Notes under the pieces: model-generated
Seen by the model: the letters and a program-made list of their open reading frames with translations, nothing else
Databases searched by the model: none
Told to the model about the DNA's origin: nothing
Origin: an uncultured Dorea sp.
GTDB taxonomy: Bacteria > Bacillota > Clostridia > Lachnospirales > Lachnospiraceae
Direction of reading: 5' to 3'
NCBI GenBank assembly: GCA_910585725.1
Contig: CAJUFA010000010.1
Coordinates: 1 to 64,000, forward strand
DNA: 64,000 nt
Made by a program: the position numbers and the translations under genes
Part shown: piece after piece, positions 23,282 through 30,177 of the stretch
Layout: every line of letters begins with the position of its first letter
How positions within the stretch are numbered: position 1 is the stretch's first letter

Positions 23282-23311
23282 CGTATGTAGAGTAAAAAAG
23301 GAGGTGAAAGG

Positions 23312-24196
23312 ATGGAACAGCAGATCAGCAGACATATAGAGAAATATATTCCGGACTGGTATTTTCCGGTGGTTACTTTGACAGATATTATAGAAGTATT
23401 GATCCTAACTTTTTTGATCTACCAGGTTATGATATGGATTAAGAATACAAAAGCATGGATGCTTTTGAAGGGAATTATCGTGCTGGCTGTATTCATTCTG
23501 ATAGCCGCTGTTTTTAAGATGCATACGATTTTGTACATTGCAAGAAATTCTGTTACGGTTATGGCGACAGTGGCAATTGTGGTATTCCAGCCGGAACTGC
23601 GCAGAGCGTTGGAGAAATTGGGCGAGAAGCAATTCCTTACTTCTATGGTGCCTTTCGAGTCAGGAAGGGAGAGATCTCGCTTTTGTGAAGAGACAAGAGA
23701 GAGCATGATTGAAGCAGCCTATGCAATGGGAAGAGTAAAGACGGGAGCGCTGATCGTCGTAGAACAGGCAATCCGTCTTACAGAATATGAGAGTACCGGG
23801 ATTCAGATGGATTGTCTCGTTTCCAGTCAGGTTTTGATTAATATATTTGAACACAATACTCCTTTGCATGACGGAGCAATTATTGTACGTGGAGACAGGA
23901 TTGTTTCAGCAACATGTTATCTTCCGTTATCGGATAATATGAGAATAAGTAAAGCATTGGGGACCAGGCATCGTGCGGCTCTTGGTATGAGTGAAGTGAG
24001 TGATGCGCTGATTATTGTAGTGTCCGAAGAGACAGGCGCGGTGTCTGTTGCACAGGGAGGATATCTTCAGCGTAATATAAATGAACAGGAACTTAGAGAG
24101 AGGCTTCAGGGTATACAAGAGCGTCGGGTAGAGATGAGCGGGTTAGCTGCATTGTGGAAAGGAAGGCGTAAGAATGAGAAAAAGGCTGACAGGTAA
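23312..24196 (+). CDS. cdaA: CdaA, membrane-bound diadenylate cyclase
   Basis: CdaA makes the second messenger c-di-AMP from two ATP, controlling potassium, turgor and cell-wall balance in Firmicutes. The 294-residue protein has three N-terminal membrane helices (about 20-100) and the DisA_N/DAC domain with catalytic DGA (HDGAIIVRGDRI, near 189) and RHR (TRHRAALGMSE, near 222). GGAGGTGAAAGG precedes the ATG. It overlaps cdaR by 23 bp. The glmM gene that usually follows cdaR is absent here; an HPr-family gene follows instead. Confidence 0.96.
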   Translation: MEQQISRHIEKYIPDWYFPVVTLTDIIEVLILTFLIYQVMIWIKNTKAWMLLKGIIVLAVFILIAAVFKMHTILYIARNSVTVMATVAIVVFQPELRRALEKLGEKQFLTSMVPFESGRERSRFCEETRESMIEAAYAMGRVKTGALIVVEQAIRLTEYESTGIQMDCLVSSQVLINIFEHNTPLHDGAIIVRGDRIVSATCYLPLSDNMRISKALGTRHRAALGMSEVSDALIIVVSEETGAVSVAQGGYLQRNINEQELRERLQGIQERRVEMSGLAALWKGRRKNEKKADR

Positions 24197-25445
24197 TCTG
24201 GGTCTTAAGGTATTAGCTTTCTTTATTGCAGTTTTTATGTGGCTGATCGTGGTTAATATCGATGATCCGGTAATTGAGAAGACATATGCCGGAGTACCGG
24301 TAAGTGTTATAAATGAAGAGATTGTAACAACAACAAACAGGACGTATCAGATTGTAGACGATACTCAGGAAGTCAGTGTAACAGTCAGCGCGCGGCGTTC
24401 CGTAATGGAGAAGATTAAGACGGAAGATATCACGGCGGTTGCAGACATGAAAGAGCTGAGTTTGGGAACCCAGATACCTATTGAAGTATCTATACAAAAA
24501 TATCGGTATGAAAAAGCGTATACGACGCCAGGCAATCTTCAGGTTAAGATAGAAGATGAGGCCAGAAATAATTTTCCGATAACGCCGACTACATTAGGAA
24601 CGGTTCGGGAGGGTTATGTGCTTAGCGAGCTGAAAGCAGATCCGGAGAAAGTTACTTTCCGGGGACCGAAATCTGTGATTAACAGTATTAGCAGGGTTGT
24701 GGCAGAAGCGGATGTATCCGGACTTTCCGAAGATGCAGAGATCGAAGCGAGATTAATTTTGTATGATGCGAATAATAATGTCATTGATCAGACTATTCTG
24801 GCAAATAATTTGGGTAAAGAAGGAGTCAGTGTGAAAGTTACACTGTATCAAATTAAGAAAGTGCCTGTTAAGCTAAGTACGTCTAAGATATCAGCGGAAG
24901 ACGGTTATAAAGTTAGTACGATTAGTGTCGAACCAAAAGAGATCAGTGTTGCGGGAGAAGAAGAGACGCTGGCAGAATTAGACGAGATTTGGATTCCGGC
25001 GGAAGAGCTTGAGATATCCGGGTTGACGGAGAGAACAGAGAAAATGATTGAGGTATCTCCACATCTTCCTGAAAATGTTATGCTGGTGGATGAGAATGCT
25101 GACAATGTAATCGTAACGATTCAGATTGAACAGCCTGGAGTAAAAAATTTTGAGGTATCAACCAGTTCCATAACGGTAAAAAATCTTTCGGAGAATTTAC
25201 AGCTTAGTTACGGTGCGGTTGATTTTGAGATACAGGTCAGAGGTCCGGCAGAGAAATTGAAGGTATTCTCAACTGCAAAGAAGGTAAGCATAGATTTGAA
25301 AAATTATTCGGTTCCAGGAACTTATATCGTACCGGTATCGGTTGATTTACCGGAGGGATGTAAGATGGTAAGCGATGTGGAGATCGAGATTATACTTGAT
25401 AAAAAGGAAGAAGAACAAGATCAGGAAGATCAAGAACAAGAATAA
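24174..25445 (+). CDS. cdaR: CdaR, YbbR-domain regulator of CdaA
   Basis: CdaR is a membrane-anchored extracytoplasmic protein that binds CdaA and modulates its activity. The 423-residue sequence has one N-terminal transmembrane helix (LKVLAFFIAVFMWLIVVNID, about 11-30) and then several YbbR repeats of about 80-90 residues (conserved features VTFRGPKSVINSI, ISVAGEEETLAELDEIW and FEIQVRGPAEKLKVF). The end is a strongly acidic Glu/Asp/Gln tail. It overlaps the cdaA end, so translation is coupled. Confidence 0.93.
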   Translation: MRKRLTGNLGLKVLAFFIAVFMWLIVVNIDDPVIEKTYAGVPVSVINEEIVTTTNRTYQIVDDTQEVSVTVSARRSVMEKIKTEDITAVADMKELSLGTQIPIEVSIQKYRYEKAYTTPGNLQVKIEDEARNNFPITPTTLGTVREGYVLSELKADPEKVTFRGPKSVINSISRVVAEADVSGLSEDAEIEARLILYDANNNVIDQTILANNLGKEGVSVKVTLYQIKKVPVKLSTSKISAEDGYKVSTISVEPKEISVAGEEETLAELDEIWIPAEELEISGLTERTEKMIEVSPHLPENVMLVDENADNVIVTIQIEQPGVKNFEVSTSSITVKNLSENLQLSYGAVDFEIQVRGPAEKLKVFSTAKKVSIDLKNYSVPGTYIVPVSVDLPEGCKMVSDVEIEIILDKKEEEQDQEDQEQE

Positions 25446-25489
25446 TAGGGCACTTGTTTCAGAAGTATGAAAAAAGAACGGAGGAGAAT

Positions 25490-25753
25490 ATGGTTAGACA
25501 AAAAGTTATGATTACAAATCCGACCGGGCTGCATCTGAGACCGGCAGGTATTTTCTGCAATACGGCCAGCAATTTCAAATGTAAAGTGGCATTCGAATAT
25601 GACAATACGATCGCGAATGCGAAAAGTGTTCTGAGTGTTCTTGGAGCATGTATTAAAAAAGGGGATGAGATTGAGCTGGTCTGCGATGGAGAAGATGAGG
25701 AAGAAGCGTTAAGAGAGATGGTTGCCGCAGTTGAAGGCGGGCTTGGCGAATAA
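25490..25753 (+). CDS. HPr-family phosphocarrier protein
   Basis: About 87 residues from ATG 25490 (GGAGGAG upstream). The phosphorylatable histidine is in TGLHLRPAGIF (residue 14) and the serine region in NAKSVLSVLGACIKKGDEI (near 46). In the phosphotransferase system HPr relays phosphate from EI to sugar EIIA proteins, and its serine form controls catabolite repression. The serine-site sequence differs somewhat from canonical HPr (KSIMGVMSL), so a specialised homologue is possible. It lies 44 bp after cdaR and before a strong terminator, so probably is the last gene of the cda operon. Confidence 0.88.
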   Translation: MVRQKVMITNPTGLHLRPAGIFCNTASNFKCKVAFEYDNTIANAKSVLSVLGACIKKGDEIELVCDGEDEEEALREMVAAVEGGLGE

Positions 25754-25763
25754 GAGTCGAATG

Positions 25764-25821
25764 ACAAAAATAAAAGGACTACCGGAAGATAAAGAGTTTC
25801 CGATGGTCCTTTTATTTTTGT
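25764..25821 (+). terminator. Bidirectional terminator between HPr and glgX
   Basis: ACAAAAATAAAAGGAC (25764-25779) pairs perfectly with GTCCTTTTATTTTTGT (25806-25821), 16 bp, with inner CCGGAA/TTCCG pairing. T-rich in both directions, between convergent genes. Confidence 0.9.
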
Positions 25822-25824
25822 GGA

Positions 25825-27960
25825 TTATTTTCCAATCAGGACGATGATACTTCTGGGACGAACCGTAAGTTTGTCATTTTCAAATAGATAAGGATGTTGT
25901 TCACTTTTCCATGTGTCTACGGCAACTTCCCAGCACATAGAGACGGGAAGCGCGGGAAGGGTGACGTCGACGTCTTCCCAATAGGCGTTAGAAGCAATGT
26001 AGATGACCTGGGGCCCGAATTTCTCTGCCTGACCGGCAAACATAACTCCTACATAGTGTTCGTAGTCGGCGAACTTATCCTGCCAGGGGGTGACTCCATG
26101 AAAGCTGACGTCCGGGAATCCGGACGCGCCGTCGCTGATATTCGTACGCAGCAGACGGTGTTCTTTACGGAATCGGATCATATATTTGAAGAATTCGAAC
26201 ATATCACGGTTTTTCTCCAAAAGAGTCCAATCCAGCCAGGAGATGATATTATCCTGGCAATAGGCGTTATTATTTCCGAACTGTGTATTGCAGAATTCGT
26301 CTCCGGCAAGAAACATAGGTATTCCCCTGCTGCACATCAGGATGGCAAATGAATTACGAATCATGCGGTGTCGGAGCTCCAGAATTTCCGGATCATCAGT
26401 CTCGCCTTCGATTCCGCAATTCCAACTGTAATTGTCGTTGGCTCCATCTGTATTGTTCCATCCGTTTTTCTCGTTGTGCTTTATGTTATACGAGAACAGA
26501 TCGTTTAAAGTAAAGCCGTCGTGGCAGGTAATAAAATTGACGGAGGCGTTCTCTCTGGACTTTATCTCATAGATGTCTCTGGAACCGACGATCCGCTGTG
26601 CGGCGGATTGAGCCATACCGTTATCACCTTTGAGATAGCGCCGTATATCGTCCCGGTATCTGCCGTTCCATTCTGCCCAGCGGTTCCAGGAAGGAAATGT
26701 ACCGACCTGATAGAGCCCGTCTGCGTCCCACGCTTCTGCGATCAGTTTGACGTCGCCGAGGATCGGGTCAAAAGCAAGCGCCTGAAGAAGAGGAGGATTA
26801 CTCATTGGAGTGCCGTCTTCGTTACGTCCGAGGATTGAGGCAAGATCAAAACGGAAACCATTAATCCGGTAAGTATTTACCCAATAGCGCAGGCAGTCCA
26901 GAATCATTTGACGTACGATGGGATGGTTGCAGTTCAGAGAATTTCCACATCCGCTGAAATTATAATAGTGTCCGTCGGGTGTCAAAAGGTAATAAATATT
27001 GTTATCAAAACCTTTAAAAGAGAAAAACGGACCGTGTTCATTTCCTTCTGCCGTATGGTTGAATACGACGTCCAGATATACTTCAATTCCGTGTTGGTTA
27101 AAGATCTGTATCAGATTCTTTAATTCATTTCCCTCTCGGTTATATTCTTCGCTCGATGTGTAGCTGGTATTTGGCGCAAAGAAACTTACTGTATTATATC
27201 CCCAGTAATTATAAAGTTTTTCCCCGTCTACCTCCCTGTAATCCTGCATTTCATCAAATTCAAAGATTGGCATTAGCTCGACGACATTTACGCCAAGTTC
27301 TAAAAGGTGAGGAAGTTTTTCAAGGAGTCCGGCAAAAGTTCCGGGGTGCTCTACTTCGGAAGAACTGTGTTGGGTAAAACCTCGGACATGCAGCTCATAT
27401 ATGATTAGATCTTCCGTCGGAAGAAGCGGCGGTGCGTTTTTTTCCCAGTCGAAGTCGTCTTTTACAACACGGGCTTTATAATGCTGTCCCCGCGGCGCTC
27501 TGTTGCCCCATTGGCTTTGTCCCGTGACTGCCCTGGCATAGGGATCCAGAAGATATTTATTGCGGTTGAAGATCAATCCCTTCTTTGGTTCATACGGACC
27601 GTCCACGCGGTATGCATATTCAAATTCTTCTATGTTGAGTTTGAATACGATCATGGAATATACGTTTCCGATTCGATAATGCTCCGGGAAAGGAAGAATC
27701 GCGTAAGGTTCATGCTCGGTTCGATGGAACAAAAGAAGTTCAATAGAAGTTGCGCCGTGAGAATAGACGGTAAAATTAACGCCTCCTGGAATGGCCGTCG
27801 CTCCGTTGATCTCATAAAAACCAGGACGGACTTCAAAGCCGCCTATCAGATCCAGCGGAACCAGGTGAATCGTACGGGGAAGACCGAATTTTTCAACGGC
27901 GCCCTTGGTTCCTGTTGATGAAGCTACAGTTGATGTTGTGATTGGTTCTTGTGGGTTCAT
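25825..27960 (-). CDS. glgX: GlgX-type glycogen debranching enzyme (isoamylase family)
   Basis: This enzyme hydrolyses alpha-1,6 branches in glycogen or limit dextrins. The 711-residue protein has an N-terminal CBM48 domain (about 40-150: INGATAIPGGVNFTVYSHGAT, YAYRVDGPYEP) and a GH13 barrel with YELHVRGFTQ (near 197), the nucleophile region NGFRFDLASILGR, acid/base in KLIAEAWDADGLYQ and the THDGF-type FITCHDGFTLNDL. Length is typical for GlgX. GGAGGT precedes the ATG. It is a single-gene unit; no other glycogen genes are adjacent. Confidence 0.92.
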   Translation of the reverse strand: MNPQEPITTSTVASSTGTKGAVEKFGLPRTIHLVPLDLIGGFEVRPGFYEINGATAIPGGVNFTVYSHGATSIELLLFHRTEHEPYAILPFPEHYRIGNVYSMIVFKLNIEEFEYAYRVDGPYEPKKGLIFNRNKYLLDPYARAVTGQSQWGNRAPRGQHYKARVVKDDFDWEKNAPPLLPTEDLIIYELHVRGFTQHSSSEVEHPGTFAGLLEKLPHLLELGVNVVELMPIFEFDEMQDYREVDGEKLYNYWGYNTVSFFAPNTSYTSSEEYNREGNELKNLIQIFNQHGIEVYLDVVFNHTAEGNEHGPFFSFKGFDNNIYYLLTPDGHYYNFSGCGNSLNCNHPIVRQMILDCLRYWVNTYRINGFRFDLASILGRNEDGTPMSNPPLLQALAFDPILGDVKLIAEAWDADGLYQVGTFPSWNRWAEWNGRYRDDIRRYLKGDNGMAQSAAQRIVGSRDIYEIKSRENASVNFITCHDGFTLNDLFSYNIKHNEKNGWNNTDGANDNYSWNCGIEGETDDPEILELRHRMIRNSFAILMCSRGIPMFLAGDEFCNTQFGNNNAYCQDNIISWLDWTLLEKNRDMFEFFKYMIRFRKEHRLLRTNISDGASGFPDVSFHGVTPWQDKFADYEHYVGVMFAGQAEKFGPQVIYIASNAYWEDVDVTLPALPVSMCWEVAVDTWKSEQHPYLFENDKLTVRPRSIIVLIGK

Positions 27961-28046
27961 CGTTTACCTCCTGCATATAAAAACTATAATAACAGTATAT
28001 CGGTATTTTGAGGATAAATCAATAGAAAGCGTCGGAAACGCGACTA

Positions 28047-28075
28047 TTGACTTTCACTGCCGGCTGTTTTAAGAT
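28047..28075 (+). promoter_or_regulatory. Candidate nfo promoter
   Basis: TTGACT 28047-28052, a 17-bp spacer and TAAGAT 28070-28075, upstream of nfo and divergent from glgX. Confidence 0.55.
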
Positions 28076-28126
28076 TGTTTTGTATCTGTATAACATCAGG
28101 TAAAATATATGGGGGACGGAAGATTG

Positions 28127-28951
28127 ATGATAATAGGGACACATATGTCGATTGCGAAAGGGTTAGTGAAGACTGCCGAAAATGTGATATGGATGGAAGC
28201 GAATACCATGCAGATATTCAGCCGGAATCCCCGCGGGTCGAATTACAAGGTATATACAAAACAGGAGATAGAGGAGTTTCAGAGAATCCGTATGGAACAT
28301 GGATTCGGCGCGATACTGGCCCATGCGCCTTATACAATGAATCTCGCAAGCGGCCAGGATAGGGTGTATGAATTCGCGTGTACGGCGCTTCGGGAGGATG
28401 TGGCAAGGATGGAAGATCTGGAGATAGAGAATCTGGTCTTTCACCCGGGCAGCCATACAGGAATTGGTATAGAGAAGGGAATAGAGAACATTGTACGAGG
28501 ACTGGATCAGGCAATTACAGGCAGGGAGAAGATTATGGTTCTTCTGGAAACGATGACGGGCAAGGGGACAGAGATTGGCGCAAAGTTTGAACATTTGAAG
28601 ATGATCAGAGATGCGGCGAGGCATCCGGAACGGATCGGGATCTGTTTGGATACGTGCCATGTGTTTGCGGCGGGATATGATATAGTCCATGATTTGGACG
28701 GAGTATTAGAAGAATTTGATCGGGTGCTTGGAATAAAATTGCTCAGGGCAGTCCATCTGAATGACAGTATGATGCCCTTTGCTTCACATAAAGACAGGCA
28801 TGCGGCGATTGGTGAAGGAGAGATCGGGCTGGAGGCTTTGCTTGCGGTGATGAGGCATCCTCTGCTGAAAGGATTGCCTTTTTATCTGGAAACACCGCGG
28901 GACGATGCGGGGCACAAAGATGAGATCCGGATGTTGAAAGAAAAAATCTGA
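28127..28951 (+). CDS. nfo: Endonuclease IV (AP endonuclease)
   Basis: Nfo cleaves DNA at abasic sites in base excision repair, using three zinc ions in a TIM barrel. The protein has about 274 residues from ATG 28127, which gives the family start MIIGTHMSI; ATG 28109 is also in frame. Zinc ligands appear in order: FHPGSH, LLETM, ICLDTCHVFAAGYD, AVHLNDS, HKDRHAAIGEGEIG and YLETPRDD. Length and motif order are standard. The gene is probably co-transcribed with trmO, 36 bp downstream. Confidence 0.95.
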   Translation: MIIGTHMSIAKGLVKTAENVIWMEANTMQIFSRNPRGSNYKVYTKQEIEEFQRIRMEHGFGAILAHAPYTMNLASGQDRVYEFACTALREDVARMEDLEIENLVFHPGSHTGIGIEKGIENIVRGLDQAITGREKIMVLLETMTGKGTEIGAKFEHLKMIRDAARHPERIGICLDTCHVFAAGYDIVHDLDGVLEEFDRVLGIKLLRAVHLNDSMMPFASHKDRHAAIGEGEIGLEALLAVMRHPLLKGLPFYLETPRDDAGHKDEIRMLKEKI

Positions 28952-28987
28952 CCAGACGGGGCGCTATAGAACGGAAGTGAGTACAGA

Positions 28988-29695
28988 GTGAATATGCTGA
29001 CAGAGAAATTGACTGTAGAAGTAATTGCATATATCCATACGGATTTTCCGGAGAAGTTCGGAATTCCAAGGCAGAGCGGGCTTGTGGATACGAGGGCGGA
29101 GATCGTCTTTGAACCGGCGTACCGGAATCCGGATGCGCTGAGAGGTCTGGAGGACTATTCTCATATTTGGCTTTTGTGGGGATTTTCAGGGACGGAAAGA
29201 GCGAAGTGGAGCCCCACGGTGAGACCGCCGAGGCTGGGCGGTAACCAGAGGATGGGGGTATTTGCCACCCGATCTCCTTTTCGCCCGAATCCACTGGGAT
29301 TGTCTTGTGTGGAATTGGAGAGGATTGAGGAGAGGAAGGGGGCGGGATGTGTTCTGCATGTGCGGGGAGCGGATCTGATGGATAAGACGCCCATCTATGA
29401 TATCAAACCTTATCTTCCCTATGTAGACAGCCATGCCGATGCAAAAGGAGGGTTTGCACAGCAGGTTAAGGAGTATGAGCTAAAGGTTGAGATTCCGGAT
29501 GAATGGATGGAAATCATCCCGAAGGAGCAGAGGAAGATATTGCTTCGGATATTGGCGCAGGATCCAAGACCTTCTTATCAGGAAGATCCTGAGAGGATAT
29601 ATGGAATGGAATATGCGGGGATGAATATCCGGTTTCGGGTTAAGGAAAATATATTGATAGTGTGTGAAGTGGAAAGGATGAATTTTACACGTTAG
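28988..29695 (+). CDS. trmO: TrmO-family tRNA methyltransferase (TsaA/YaeB)
   Basis: TrmO methylates N6-threonylcarbamoyladenosine at position 37 of certain tRNAs, using S-adenosylmethionine. The beta-barrel UPF0066 domain occupies residues ~8-145, with family blocks FGIPRQSGL, LEDYSHIWLLWGF, GVFATRSPFRPNPLGLSCVEL and DLMDKTPIYDIKPYLPYVD. A C-terminal ~75-residue extension follows (the usual TsaA C-terminal domain). GTG 28988 and ATG 28994 are both possible starts. A palindromic terminator follows. Confidence 0.9.
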   Translation: MNMLTEKLTVEVIAYIHTDFPEKFGIPRQSGLVDTRAEIVFEPAYRNPDALRGLEDYSHIWLLWGFSGTERAKWSPTVRPPRLGGNQRMGVFATRSPFRPNPLGLSCVELERIEERKGAGCVLHVRGADLMDKTPIYDIKPYLPYVDSHADAKGGFAQQVKEYELKVEIPDEWMEIIPKEQRKILLRILAQDPRPSYQEDPERIYGMEYAGMNIRFRVKENILIVCEVERMNFTR

Positions 29696-29708
29696 CCGAC
29701 GTATGTAG

Positions 29709-29738
29709 ACGGAAACAGGAGATATCTCCTGTTTCCGT
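29709..29738 (+). terminator. Palindromic terminator after trmO
   Basis: ACGGAAACAGGAGAT (29709-29723) is followed directly by its exact reverse complement (29724-29738). The hairpin is followed by CTGTTGTTT. Confidence 0.75.
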
Positions 29739-29780
29739 CTGTTGTTTCAGGTCGGCGAGAGAATAAAAATAAAAAAAATC

Positions 29781-29809
29781 TTGCAATATACCCTGTGGGG
29801 GTATATAAT
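29781..29809 (+). promoter_or_regulatory. CsoR operator inside the csoR-copA promoter
   Basis: Promoter TTGCAA 29781-29786, a 17-bp spacer and TATAAT 29804-29809. Between and across them lies ATATACCC-TGTGG-GGGTATAT (29786-29806), which fits the known CsoR operator TACCC/GGGGTA pattern. Bound CsoR would block polymerase; copper would release it. Confidence 0.9.
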
Positions 29810-29852
29810 AGGTAATGTGATAACGGAAAGTTGGAAATGAGGTGTATATAAT

Positions 29853-30155
29853 ATGGAGGAAAAGAGGGAATGCTGCCATAAGACGAAAGAACGTTCCGAG
29901 AAAGAGTATAAGGATCTCGTCAATCGTCTGAGCCGTATCGAAGGGCAGGTAAGAGGAATTAAGAAGATGGTGGAGAATGATGTATATTGTACAGATATTC
30001 TTATACAAGTATCGGCAGTGAACGCCGCTTTAAACAGTTTTAACAAGGTTCTGCTTTCCAATCATATCCGTACCTGTGTGGCAGACGATATCCGTGCAGG
30101 AAAGGACGAGGTTGTGGACGAATTGGTTGTTACACTGCAGAAATTAATGCGGTAG
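29853..30155 (+). CDS. csoR: CsoR-family copper-sensing repressor
   Basis: CsoR is an all-helical tetrameric repressor that leaves DNA when Cu(I) binds. The 100-residue protein shows the C-H-C ligand set in DVYCTDIL (near residue 48), SNHIRTC (His near 73, Cys near 77), and the family start LVNRLSRIEGQVRGIKKMV. An N-terminal His/Cys stretch (ECCHKTKERS) is extra. It lies 22 bp upstream of copA and behind its own operator, giving autoregulated copper control. Confidence 0.94.
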   Translation: MEEKRECCHKTKERSEKEYKDLVNRLSRIEGQVRGIKKMVENDVYCTDILIQVSAVNAALNSFNKVLLSNHIRTCVADDIRAGKDEVVDELVVTLQKLMR

Positions 30156-30177
30156 GAACTAAATAGGGAGGTTAAAT

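Noticed and set aside
25894..27918. Several plus-strand frames of 60-150 codons inside glgX
   Set aside because: They are opposite-strand shadows of a well-supported enzyme gene with all catalytic motifs.
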